A stretch of DNA of 64,000 bases, taken from positions 1 through 64,000 of the forward strand of contig SKCR01021431.1 in assembly GCA_019454045.1 (NCBI GenBank). Direction: 5' to 3'. A program made the translations under genes and the position numbers. Of this stretch, positions 1 through 11,100 are shown piece after piece. The notes below the pieces were generated by a model. It searched no databases. It saw only the letters and a program-made list of their open reading frames with translations, and was not told the origin of the DNA. Positions within the stretch are counted from its first letter, which is position 1. Every line of letters begins with the position of its first letter. This stretch comes from Zanthoxylum bungeanum. Lineage: Eukaryota > Streptophyta > Magnoliopsida > Sapindales > Rutaceae.

Positions 1-865
1 CCATGATGCAACACTGCTAACTAGCTGCCACACGCAAGCACTTGGAGTCTTGCGCCGAGTCCACGGTCAACCTTTGAGCCTGGCCGTAGCACGTGGTCCA
101 AAACCTAAAGTGTCCTCCTCGCCATGAAGAGAAAAACCCGAAATTGTCCCCAGCCACGTCGTCTTCATCTTCAACCTTAGAGACGAGAGCAGCAAGCACG
201 TCCAGGCCATGCATGGTGCTGCTCCCCTAGGACGGCCCATACGCCAAAAACAAGCTCCTAAAAACCACAAATCCAAGTTGGCCCACGTGAAGGAGCACTA
301 GTGCTCCCAAAATGCATGCGCTGGACGCATACAGCCACGAAAGCCATCTTCAAGCCACACAAATCCACACACGAATAGCATGAAATCAACGCCATCAAAA
401 TATGAACCAAGAAACTCGCCCCAGACAAGCTCACGAAAACAGCTCAAATGCTCTGTTCTCGGAAGTCTGAGAACGAACAACCAAGGTGAAGAACCTACTG
501 TTCATAGCTATTGTTCGCTAGCTCGAGGCCCATGGAAGAGACCACTAACGCACGCAGAACCGGTGCCTATCTCAAGCAAACCAGTGCTTCCATCCAAGAG
601 GAATCCCACATCGGCTTGAAGAGTCGAAAGTGCCGAGTACAAAACCCATATCGGCAACAGCACCGAAAAATAAGTGTGAGAGGGGGCGCGAAATTTCTCT
701 ATTTTCTATCAAAAAAATTACAAAAAAACTTTAATTTGGATGAAAATGAAGATCAAAAGGATATGGAAAACACAATCGCAGTTGATGAACATCACTTTCA
801 AACCAAAAAATTAGAGAGAATTTTAGAGTGAGAAATCAAGAGAGAGAAAAAATTAACACAAATGA
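1..865 (-). mobile_element. 5' part of a non-coding LINE-derived unit (block A)
   Basis: No coding ORF is credible here. In minus-strand terms this is the 5' portion of a unit cut by the window edge. Its right end (about 800-865) has the same purine-rich GAGAGAATTTTAGAG tract followed by CAAATGACCCC as the right ends of the other blocks, and it abuts telomere-like repeats in the same way. Phrases around 160-260 (cacgtcgtcttcatcttcaa) recur in block C near 7420, so A and C look like copies of one non-autonomous family. CACGTG hexamers occur at 90 and 284. Family membership is inferred from end structure and short shared phrases. Confidence 0.55.
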
Positions 866-893
866 CCCCTAAACCCTACCCCCCCTAAACCCT

Positions 894-897
<4 letters not shown>
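866..897. repeat. telomere-like CCCTAAA repeat, short
   Basis: About 32 bp of slightly degenerate CCCTAAA units separate the 5' end of block A from the poly(A) tail of the next element. The final unit reads CCCTAAAC and is followed directly by 43 T residues. It is an interstitial telomere-like tract used as a junction, not a chromosome end. Confidence 0.85.
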
Positions 898-941
<44 letters not shown>

Positions 942-989
942 TAAAAGTTAAGTATATAGATCAAAGAAAAATAATTACAAGAGGTGGCA

Positions 990-1000
990 GGGTAAAACCC
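990..1000 (-). other. 3' UTR hairpin of the LINE
   Basis: GGGTAAAACCC can fold into a short hairpin 49 nt inside the poly(A) tail. Hairpins of the same type lie at 6368-6379 and 8255-8265 in the neighbouring non-coding units at almost the same distance. In stringent-type LINEs a 3' stem-loop is recognised by the RT; that role is inferred here. Confidence 0.5.
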
Positions 1001-1204
1001 CCAAAGATACAACAAATAAACAGGCCTTAGAGATTGGCAGCAAGAGAAAAAAACAAAACACAAAAATGAGACTAGAGCGAAAGGGCTAAACAAGGCCCAA
1101 GAGGAACAAACGAAAGCCCAACCAGAACTAGCGATTACATGAAAATGATTCGTTCATGCGTGAAACAGACCAAGCGCTGCCATGCACAAACAAAAAGAAT
1201 CAAG

Positions 1205-4200
1205 CTAATTCGAAGATAAGTTCCAGGAGTAGAGAATCTCAACTGGCAGTTTCCATTTGTAGGAGGATTGCAAGAACCTAAGGCGCTCTCGAATCTGATC
1301 AATAATTTCCTTTGTGACTTCTTTGCAAGTTCTGGCCTTGTTATTGAAGATACGGTTATTTCTCTCAAACCAAATAGCATAAACAGTAGCTGCCGATGGT
1401 TAACCGACCCACGGTGTGCATTGAGTTACCTTTTGTACTAGTATGAGAGCTCGCCCAGCTACTGATCTTTTGGAGAGAGTTTGAAGGCCATTGAATGGGA
1501 GTTTTCCCCGTTACCGAGTTCCAAGCAGACAAAGCAAAGGGGCATTGGAAGAAAAGATGGGAGTGGGATTCACAAGCTCCCTTGCAAAGGACGCACACTT
1601 CTGAGGTAATAATATTAAGGTTTGCCAATCTATCTGCCGTCCTCAGCTTGTTAGAACAAGCAAGCCAGAGAATAAATGAGTGTCTAGGAATATGACCAGC
1701 AAACCAGATAATATTATGGGCTTCACTAACCGTTCCCCTAGGGCGAAATGTTTCCCAAGCAGAATGAATGGAGAAGGAGGTGCTGCCCTTCCATAACAGA
1801 GAGTCCTGAACATTGATTCTAGGCTGGAAAGTAATTGAGGACCATAATCTGAAGAGATCAGAGCTGTTATCAGGGAAATTCCACCGGCCATCTATAATAA
1901 TTTCGGACACCCTTGCATCCATTTGAAAACCCGAGGAAGCAATGGTTCTAGCTGAGAAGTGATTGCAGATCGGACCATTTGGTAACCAAAAGTCTGTCCA
2001 GAGAGCAGTGTCCTTTCCGTCACCAATACGATGAGAGATGAGCCGTCTGCAGTGCGTTCTGAGATGCAGGATCTTCCTCCAAACCAAGAAGAGTTACTGT
2101 TAGGTTTAACATACCAGAAAGAATTACCTTTGAGGATATTATTATGGATCCAAGACGACCAAAGAGAATCCTTAACAGTGAGAAGCCTCCAGATGTGTTT
2201 CACTATGGCTGCTCTATTCCAATCCTTAACTCTAAAGATTCCTAGCCCGCCTTCCTCTTTGGGGAGACAAAGGCTAGACCAAGCAATTTTTGCACCCGAG
2301 GTGGCAAGAGAGCACCCCTTCCAGAGAAAGGCTGAAAGCATGCTTTCCATCTTTTTGGCAGTGGATAGGGGGAGAAGGAACATTGAAGACCAAAAATTTT
2401 GAATGGCAAAGAGCACAGACTTTATGAGCTGTAAACGGCCTGCGAAGGAGAGAGAAGCAGCAGTCCATAATTTAATTCGGGAGAGAATCCTTTCTACTAG
2501 GGGCAGACAATCTCTATGCTTGAGGCGGGTGGTGATAAGGGGGACTCCAAGATATTTAATGGGGAGGCTGCCAAGAGTGAAACCAGCGGCTTCCGAGATC
2601 TGAGTAATGACATGATCTTGCACTCCAGAGACAAAGATGCGGCTCTTGTTGGGGTTAGGGTTGAGGCCGGAGTGGTCAAAGAATTCTTGGAGAGCAGCTT
2701 TCAAAGCGCAAACAGAAGGAATATCAGCTTTACAAAAAAGCATCAGGTCATCAGCAAAACTCAAGTGGGTAATTTTGTCCTCTTTACATCGCCAGTGGAA
2801 GCTGAAATCTGGGTTGTGGCTAGTTTTAGAGAGGATGCCGTTTAGACCCTCCATGGCAATAACAAAAAGGTAGGGGGAAAGAGGATCCCCTTGTCTAAGA
2901 CCTCTAGAAGAATTGAAAAAACCATGGAGCTCACCATTAATATTGACTGAAAAATGAGCTGAAGAGATGCAGCTACTGATCCAATCAATCATTTTCTTGG
3001 GGAAGCCCATAACTCGAAGACCATGGTAAATATAATCCCAGCGGATGGTATCAAAAGCCTTCCTAATGTCGATTTTCATGGCACACCTTGGCGAGCCTTT
3101 CAAGTGGTAGTTGCGCATGAGCTCTTGGGAGAGCAAGATATTATCAGAAATCAACCTTCCCGGCACAAAAGCACTCTGAGCATGACTAATAATATCAGGA
3201 AGGACAGATTTGAGTCTTCCACTGATGACCTTTGAAATGCATTTGTAAAAAACATTGCAGCAAGAAATAGGGCGATAGTCATCCAAGTTGGTAGGTCTTT
3301 CAACTTTAGGCACTAACGATAAAGCTGTAGCATTAGCACATTTAGGGAGAAAGCCGGAGGAGAAGAAGTAATGGGCTGCTCGGAGGAAATCATGGCCAAC
3401 AACTTTCCAAGCAGATTTAAAGAAGAGGGAAGTGTACCCGTCAGGGCCTGGGGATTTAAAGTCTGGGATGGAATGGAGAGCAAGGATTATCTCATCGTCA
3501 GAAATGGGAGCAATCAGGGAGACTGAAACAGCCGGGGGGAGATGGTTTGAGAAGTGATAATCAGGAGTTTGCTTGGCGTTTGACAAAGGGGGGGAAAGCA
3601 GGCCTTTATAATACTCGACAGCCAGGGTGCTAATGTCTTTTTTGTCAGTGAGGGATCGACCATCAGAATCTTGGAGCCAGAGGAGCTGGTTTCTGGAGTT
3701 TCGATGAAGCAAAGACCTGAAAAAGAATTTGGTATTTGAATCTCCAAGATTAAGCCATTGGATTTTAGATCTTTGTTTGTAGAAAGTTTCCTCAGCCTTG
3801 GAGAGGCTAAAGAAGGTTCTAGCTGCCAATCTTTCACTAGAGAGGTACTCTTGATCATTAGGGTTATTATCCAAATCTGCTTGGGCTGAGTGCCAGGAGT
3901 ATCTAGCTTCAGAACACCGATTAGAAATGTTGGCAAAATGGGCAGCATTAAACGCCTTTAAACTGGCTTTCAGTCTTTGAAGCTTAGAGGTTAAAACGAA
4001 AATAGGGTTACCATGAACACAAGCATTCCATGAGGATTGAACCGTTTGCATGAAGAGATCATGGTCAGTCCAAAGGTTAAGAAACTTAAAGTTACTTTTG
4101 AATCTTTGAGGCTGATGACCAAAGTGAAGGATCATGGGGCTGTGATCAGAATATTCTCTAGGGAGAAACTCAGCCAAAGTGCCAGGGTAAGACTTCAACC

Positions 4201-4820
4201 ATTTTTCATTACCAAGGACCCAATCAATCTTCCTTAATATGGAGGAGTTATCATGACGACCATTATGCCAGGAGTATTTGAGCCCTTTGTAGGGGAGGAC
4301 TGCAAGGTGAGCTTCTTGAAGGCAATTACCAAAATCCTCCATATGAGTCGGCCAGTCTTGAGAGCCACCGGCTCTATCAGAGGAGTTAAGAATGGAGTTG
4401 AAGTCGCCTAGAATCACCCAGGGAAGGGAGTTGTTATCAGCAGAGGACTGAGCAAGTGAGCTCCATAAGGGATTCTGGAGGAGGGATCGTTGAAAGCATA
4501 AACAAAGGAGACACTAATAGGGGTGTTATTGATGAGGTGCTTGAAAATACAAGTAACAACTTGGGGGGAAGCTGAGTGGCTTATCAGATGATAAACAGAA
4601 GGGTCCAAGTCACCAGGATACGGCACGACGAGGTAGGGGACACATTTGAGATAGAGGACCAAGAGTGGTTGATTTGGGAAGAGACGTGCAGGAGGTTATT
4701 ATGGTTAACCTTGGTTTCAAGCAAGCCTATAAGGTTCAAAGAGAAGAGAGAGATCAGTTTTTTTACTGCAAAAATAGAATTAGGGTTGTTTAAACCCCTA
4801 GTATTCCAGCAACCTATCAT
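1205..4820 (-). pseudogene. LINE ORF2: APE endonuclease, reverse transcriptase, zf-RVT (frameshifted)
   Basis: ORF2 would nick the target and reverse-transcribe the element RNA. The start at 4820 (MIGCWNTRGLNN) is the usual endonuclease N-terminus. The endonuclease is split over three frames, with shifts near 4660 and 4420, and ends in SDHSP at residues 90-94 of the long segment (4417-1892). RT motifs in that segment are KSPGPDG (321-327), DYRPIS (380-385), a KIDIRKAFD palm aspartate (about 456), GLRQGDPLSP (507-516) and the catalytic FADD (554-557, about 2747-2758). Another shift near 2000-2080 leads into the zinc-finger tail (IWFAGHIPRHSFILW, CVLCKGACESHSHLFFQC). A last shift near 1385 leads to the C-terminus (YAIWFERNNRIF...) and a TAG at 1205-1207. 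No RNase H domain is seen. Confidence 0.92.
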
Positions 4821-4852
4821 GGATGGAGGAAAGAGAGAGGGGGGAGGGCAAA

Positions 4853-6199
4853 TCAGTAATGGGCATTACGCCCTTTCTTCTTTTTCCTCATTCCTGCACG
4901 TGACTGGGGGGCAACTCGGGAAGAAGAGCCTGAGCTGCAGGGGCTAGCAATCAGAGCTAGGTCCAAAGGAACAGCTTTTATCGTGGCAGAAGAGCACTGC
5001 CCAAGGTTGGCTTCGCTGACAATACCAAGAGTTTGGGATTCATAAGACACGGCAGCGGAGGCTTCTTTGTTTAGCTGGCAGACTTCAAAAGCTGGGAAAT
5101 GCTCTACAGACTTGGGAGGGGAGGCTACAGGTTCTGAAGTCTCTTGGGAATTAGTTCCAACATATGAAACCATTGCTAGGTTTCCCGAAATAGGAGAGGG
5201 GCAGGGAGCAATGTCAGCATTGACAGGAGTGGGCAGTTGTTGTTTATCGGTGACAGTGACAGGACTTGGAGCAAAAGCATGTCCAAGGTTAGGGCATTGT
5301 TCTATGCAAACTAGTGACAGCTTTCCTTGCTTTGGGGGTTGAGAGCTGCTAGGCTTTTTGGGGCCAGCTGTAACCCATTTAGTCATAACATTACCTTTTT
5401 GCCCTTCTTCTCCACCTGCCAACTTCTGATCATCTTCAACCTTCTTCTTTCCTTCCAACTTATCAGCACAGTTATGGCCGAAAACATGGCAGATGGTGCA
5501 CCTTTTTGGCTTCCATTCATACTCCACTGTAACCCTAATAGGTTCATCCGTAAGGCTTGTAACTAGGTCGAAAGAATGGACAGGAGCTTTAGCGGCTGTG
5601 ATTTCAACACAGACTCTGGCATAGGCGAGTCTTGTGCCTTCATGAGTAGCTTTGTCACAAGCGACTGGTTTGCCAACAATGCTAGCAACGAAACTAAGGC
5701 CTTCCTCAGACCAAAGGGGGAGGGGTAAGCCATGAAGCTTGGCCCAAACTGGGACCTTTTTTATACCATTTCTGTTGAAGACAAAGGAAGCACTCCAACG
5801 TTGGAGGATGAATGCTTTCCCACCAAACATCCAAGGGCCTGCCTGGAGGACTGCGTGGAGGCCATCTTCATCTCGGAATCTGAACACGAAGAAGCCATCC
5901 GAAGAAAATACATGCTCAAGCCCAAAGCCACTCCAAACTCTCAAAGCAATAGATTTCACCGCATGAAAAGGCATTGGAGAGCCAGGGAAGTATCCCACTA
6001 AGCAGCGGTCCCATTTTGAGGTAGAGGAGTTGGTCAGTTCATCAGGAACCTTAACAGCCGGGATATCACCGATCAGGACATGATCTACATTCTTTAAAGC
6101 AAATCGGTTGCTGGCACTTGAAACTCTAACTCTTTCGGCCCATGAGCGATCATTGGAATCAGGAGGCTTAGTCTCCATGGGGCGAGGAGAGGGAGCCAA
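4853..6199 (-). CDS. LINE ORF1: DUF4283 / zinc-knuckle RNA-binding protein
   Basis: An open 448-codon frame encoding the LINE nucleic-acid chaperone, expected to coat element RNA. Residues about 60-215 match the plant DUF4283 pattern (WDRCLVGYFPG, GPWMFGGKAFILQRW, VPVWAKLHGLPLPLW). A zf-CCHC_4-like knuckle, CTICHVFGHNC, lies at about 232-243. The C-terminal half is low-complexity and ends in a basic KKKKGRN tail. The ATG at 6199 lies about 75 bp inside the element's 5' end. ORF2 starts 33 bp after this ORF stops, in typical LINE arrangement. It is the only LINE frame here without a break. Confidence 0.88.
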   Translation of the reverse strand: MAPSPRPMETKPPDSNDRSWAERVRVSSASNRFALKNVDHVLIGDIPAVKVPDELTNSSTSKWDRCLVGYFPGSPMPFHAVKSIALRVWSGFGLEHVFSSDGFFVFRFRDEDGLHAVLQAGPWMFGGKAFILQRWSASFVFNRNGIKKVPVWAKLHGLPLPLWSEEGLSFVASIVGKPVACDKATHEGTRLAYARVCVEITAAKAPVHSFDLVTSLTDEPIRVTVEYEWKPKRCTICHVFGHNCADKLEGKKKVEDDQKLAGGEEGQKGNVMTKWVTAGPKKPSSSQPPKQGKLSLVCIEQCPNLGHAFAPSPVTVTDKQQLPTPVNADIAPCPSPISGNLAMVSYVGTNSQETSEPVASPPKSVEHFPAFEVCQLNKEASAAVSYESQTLGIVSEANLGQCSSATIKAVPLDLALIASPCSSGSSSRVAPQSRAGMRKKKKGRNAHY

Positions 6200-6274
6200 A
6201 GGGAGGAAAAAAGAATTGAGAGAATTTAGAGAGAGAAAAATTTAGAAAGAGAAAAAAATGAGCCAAATGAATTC

Positions 6275-6310
6275 CCCCTAAACCCAAACCCTAAACCCTA
6301 AACCCTAAAC
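6275..6310. repeat. telomere-like CCCTAAA repeat between LINE and block C
   Basis: About five CCCTAAA units with one variant (CCCAAA) lie between the LINE 5' end (CAAATGAATTCC) and the short T tract of the next element. The last unit is CCCTAAAC followed immediately by T7, the same junction as at 897/898 and 8178/8179. Confidence 0.85.
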
Positions 6311-7979
6311 TTTTTTTGGAAAATTTAAGTAGTGTATTCCAAATCGTAAATAAATTACAAAAATTAAGGGGCATTCCCCAATTTATGGCATAAAGCCTAA
6401 CATGGACAACTACCAAAGTTAAATTAAAAACATAGCCCATAAAGCAAGTAAAAGTAAAGAGGGCACGCAGGCCCATTTTGAGAAAAAGCCCAAAAGGGCA
6501 TACAAATTAGAGAGCACATTAATTTGTTGGAGAATAAAATCCCCTAATAACCAGCCCATACATGCGAAAATCTGAAACCAAATTTTGTAGAGGGTCCATA
6601 AGCGATCAAAGCCCACGTGATGGCCCAAACGCGCACTCCACATGCTAAGATCGAGCACGCCATGCTGAAAGCTCGTGTGGGAGAGAGAAACTTCTCTCCA
6701 AACACCCACTCCAAATGTAAAAATTGAAAATGGCCAATTTACCAAAAATAAAGACTGCCACGAAAAATTCAGCCCAATCCGCATCCCAAAGCAGCTCAAA
6801 ATACACAGCCCAATGTTAACTGCTCAATGTTATTGACCATTCAAAGCTGCTACACGTGAAAAGGATCACGTGAAGCTGAGCAAAATGAAAAGCCCACTAC
6901 CACCTTGTGAATTGCGCCTGTCACTAGACTACTTAAACTGTCATCAGCCCACTCACTGCCTATGAATTCAAACGCATGCATGGTATTGATTGCCATGCCT
7001 CCAAAAGCCACTAAGTGCAAAACGAGCTTGAAAGAGTAAGGCCCATTGACGCAAAAACCGTCCATCTAAACTGAAACCGAACAAATGTTTTTATGGCCCA
7101 CTCGCCAATTAAAGAAACGTATTTATTGATGGCTCACGTGAGTCAAGCTCACTGCCCATGCCATTTTGTCTCATCTCAAGCACGCCTACCATGTGCGTCC
7201 AAGAAACCTGATCACACGCGCAAAATCAGGACACGATGAGGGGCCCATCACGCAGCAAGCTGCCAGCTCGCAAGTTGCCAGCTATGATGGCGCACTGCCC
7301 CAACACCTGCGCTTGTCATGTATTGTCAAGCTTCTGCGTATGTCACGTGAAAGACCAAGCTGCCATGTCTCAGACAGTAAACTCAAACACGCCAAGAAAA
7401 GCCTATGTTGCTAGAATCCACGTCATCATCTTCAAGCTTGGAACGCAGACCTCTTGCTAGGAACACAGGCGGAGAGAGCCCAAGCACCAAGCAAAAAAAT
7501 CAACCAGCTTCCAAGTGCTAGAAGAAAGCATCTAGCCGTGAGGCTCAAAGCATACCTCACTACCACGTCTGCAAACCTCACTAAGCTTGCTGAATTCCTT
7601 GTTATGTTTTGCAAAAAATCGTGATTTTGCTCCCCATAAATTTCCAAAGATTTCTTCACGCATCAAGTGCGAGCTACTGCTTCCGAGAATATCCATGAGA
7701 GGGCTGCTACAACAAATTATTTGCATCACACGAGCAAAGAACATCATCCACTTAGAAGAAAAACAATGCAGAGAATATGAGAGTGAGTGAGAGAAGGGGT
7801 CGAAGAATCTCTTAATTCTATCTAAAAAATTACAAGCAATTTTAATTTGGATGAAGAGGGAGAATCAAAGGACGTACAAGTTACATACAATTGATTAACT
7901 TCACCTTCAAAGCCAAAAAAATTTGAGAGAATTTTAGAGAGAGAAATTTAAGAGAGAGGAAAAATAAGCACAAATGACC
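6311..7979 (-). mobile_element. non-coding LINE-derived unit (block C)
   Basis: A 1.67-kb unit without a credible ORF but with LINE-like ends on the minus strand: a T7 tract (poly(A) remnant) at 6311-6317, a GGGGCATTCCCC hairpin at 6368-6379, and a purine-rich 5' end closing with CAAATGACCCCC next to telomere repeats. One copy of the monomer found in block D occurs at about 7619-7720 (GATTTT..TTTCTTCAC..GCTACTG..GCTGCTACA). CACGTG occurs at 6614, 6853, 6867, 7135 and 7344. It looks like a full-length non-autonomous partner mobilised by a LINE such as its neighbour; mobilisation is inferred. Confidence 0.6.
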
Positions 7980-8178
7980 CCCTGACCTAAACCCTAAACC
8001 CTAAACCCTAAACCCTAAACCCTAAACCCTAAACCCTAAACCCTAACCCTAAACCCTAACCCCTAACCCCTAAACCCTAAACCCTAAACCTAACCCCTAA
8101 CCCCTAACCCCTAAACCCTAAACCCTAACCCCTAACCCTAAACCCTAAACCCTAAACCCTAAACCCTAAACCCTAAAC
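7980..8178. repeat. telomere-like repeat tract with variants
   Basis: About 200 bp of CCCTAAA units with variants CCCTAAC and CCCCTAA. It separates the 5' end of block C from the T25 tail of block D, and the last unit is CCCTAAAC. The variants show that this tract has diverged. Confidence 0.92.
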
Positions 8179-11100
8179 TTTTTTTTTTTTTTTTTTTTTT
8201 TTTGGAAAAGGTTACAAGTATATTCCAAAAGTTGTTTTTCGTACAATTGTACAAGGGGCATCCCCCAGGAAAGCGCGAAAGCGCGAAAGCTACAAGAAGC
8301 CAAGAATTCAAAACACAGCCAAATACATGGCCCAAGAAAGCAAAAAGCAACGATGAAAATGCAAAATACAAGGCACCAATGTTCTAATTCTAGCGCACAC
8401 ATCACCCAATTTGAAACAATCCAAAGCAGCGCCAAAAACCCAAAACCGAGCCTAATTCGTTCTTCCAAACCCAGCTCAGTCAAAAATTCATAGCAGCCCA
8501 CATGCATCTGTTCCACCATAATAGCAACCCACATGCAAATAGATTTACCTTCACATAGGCCACGAAAAGCCCAACAACATTAATTCAGCCCACACGTTTG
8601 TGGCACAAAACAGGAGGCGAAATCCCCTAACACGCATTTTGGCAGGCTCTTCAGAAGCCCATCGCACGCGCAAGGAGCTTCAGCCCGCACACCAAAATAC
8701 ATGGCAAAAGGAGAAATTGCGAAAGTAAGCAACGAAAATTGCAAACTTCCCAAAATCAGCCCTACGCTAAGCTTCACAGCCCAAATCACGGGAACCTCCT
8801 AAAGTCCAGCAGGCCCATGATCCAAACAGCCCATATCAGGCCCAAATACACACTATTATTGCAAAACATTCCAAACTGAAAGCCTCCCACCTATATGAGA
8901 ATGCGATAGATCCACATAGCAGTGCCTAGCCAAATTTTTGCCCCTGCTATCCAAACTAGTAGAGTCTGTGTCATCTCGGTACCTTAGCACACTCGAAGAG
9001 AGCGAATCTCATGAATATGACGAGATTTTACCCCACTAGACAAACCTACAATTTCTTCGTACATCCTGGTTCCCCTACCAGATATATACGCTACTGCTCG
9101 TAGTATTAGTCAGTGTGAAGTTGCTACATCGCCACCTCTCCTGAAATCGGCCCTAACCAAGAATGTCGATGGTCGTAGAAACAGTCCAATGAGAAAGTCG
9201 TGATTTTACCCATCCTATTATAGTTCCAAGGTTTCTTCACACTTTGAGGCCCAACTACCCCAAAGTGTGCTACTGTCCTCAAGCACATTTAGGAATGGAT
9301 TGCTACATCGTTCTCCCATAAGAATCCACTACTACTGATCTCGGCATCAAGACATCACTTCCCTCAACGAGTCTGGCAACAGTAGAGTAGAATGAGGCCA
9401 AGAGAATTGCCATGGGGAAGTCCAAATCACAGAATCTCACTACCCACCATGCTAGGGGTTCAAAGAATAAGGCACAACCTCCGGATGAGCAAACACGCCT
9501 ATAGCCATGCTGAATCATCAAATCAATACACATGAACAAGATTTTTCCCTAAATATAACCCTGCTATGTTTCTCCACACCACATGGTGGCCCCTTCCATA
9601 TGAATATGTTACTGTTCACAGCCAGGATACTTTTCAGGGATGCTACATCGCCAAGGCATTAGACAATGATGAAGGGCTGGCTAGTACGCAAAATGACCTC
9701 CGAGAAGTCATAACCTATTTGAATTCAATCACCCAACCCAGTCAAATCAACACCAAGCATACCAAATGAAACGTGATTTTACCCAACATAGACCAGCCAT
9801 GTTTCTTCGTAACTCGTACGCTACTGCTCACGGCTTAGCTAATAAAGGGCTGCTACAGCGCCCAAGTGAGGCTGGCTTTGGCAGAAGTACTAGGCTTTAC
9901 GATGCTCAAGACACTAATCCGGAAGTGCTGATGACGCGATCTGCCTCTCCTACTAAACAACTCCAAAGATTTCTTCACTAAGCTCAAGTAAAGCATAGTG
10001 CTACTGTTCAAAGGAAAGCTTCGGAAAGAGGTGCTACAGCTACCAATCATCACTACCAGGCAGCAACTAAAGCATCAGACCCCTCCTTACCGCACTGAGC
10101 CGTGATGGTGAATGAACTCAGATTCAAAATCGCTTAACAAGGGGGGTGATATCCTAATTTGCTTTCATGAAATGAAGTAATTATGAACAAACCCCTGGAA
10201 CCGATATCATCCAGAACCAAACATCAAAACCTTACCGAGTTGTGCTGATGACGCGATGAACTCCATATGCAGCCATGTGCGAAGCTACAGATAAAGGCAT
10301 TACAGCATCTAAACCACAACGCCAGCAGGGGTCGAGTAACGCTCAGATTTGCCTAACGGGAGGGAGCGATCTGCCTGCATAGATGCCAAGATTTGTCTGT
10401 GTTTCCAAGAAAATTACGAGAGTCAGCCAGCAGCTTAGGCCCAAATCCAGCCCAACTTGAAAAACCGGCCCAATCTTGCCTAAGTGCAGCAAGCAGTGTC
10501 CCTCCAAAATAAAGTTCCACGCTAATTCACCTCACCGGGCTCAGCTATCCAATCATGCGATGAGCAGGCCCACAGGCCCATAACACACACAAAACCACCA
10601 CATTCGTTTAAGCCCAACAAAGACAACCCATCAAGGCAAACAGCTCACCAAATGCAATTAGAGATTAATCAAACCGCCTTTCACGTGAATATTAAAAAAA
10701 CCACGTGACAAACCTGTGAAGGGCTAAGAACAGGCCCACTTTCGGCCCAAGTTCCAACCAATGAAGACCAAAGCTCAGCCCAAAATCAGCAGACCTCACA
10801 AACAGAAATTTTCACTGAGTTAACTCAGAATAAGATCAAACCCAAGAATTCCAAAGAACCTGATGAAGATTGTGAATACACATCAGATCAAATTCCCAAA
10901 TCCTGAAATTGATTCCTAAAAAAATCGTCCAGATCCAGAAATCAAAACCAAATCTGGCCACGATGTAATCCAGAGGACATCATTTATTCGCAAAGATCAG
11001 TTTGCTCAACAACCATTCAACCAAATCTGGAAAAACTGGATAGCAAGAAGCAAAGCAGCACTGAATCAGAACCAAAATGCGACCAGGTTCATGCACGTGA

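Larger units (their letters stand above)
898..6274 (-). mobile_element. LINE (plant L1-type non-LTR retrotransposon), near full length
   Basis: A non-LTR retrotransposon on the minus strand. The 3' poly(A) tail is the 43-nt T run at 898-940. ORF2 (endonuclease, RT, zinc-finger tail) lies at 1205-4820, ORF1 at 4853-6199, and a purine-rich 5' UTR runs to about 6274, ending in CAAATGA next to telomere-like DNA. Two-ORF organisation, DUF4283-type ORF1 and APE-RT ORF2 without RNase H are typical of plant L1 elements. Both ends abut CCCTAAA repeats and no conventional target duplication is visible, which suggests insertion inside a telomeric tract. ORF1 is open and ORF2 has about four frame breaks, so the copy is moderately young but probably dead. 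Confidence 0.9.

Noticed and set aside
1495..4947. + strand ORFs of 66-123 codons across the LINE
   Set aside because: They lie antisense to the recognised LINE ORF2/ORF1 and show no domain of their own.
7980..8178. A true chromosome end (telomere)
   Set aside because: Tracts are short, in several blocks, partly degenerate, and followed on both sides by other DNA; they are interstitial.
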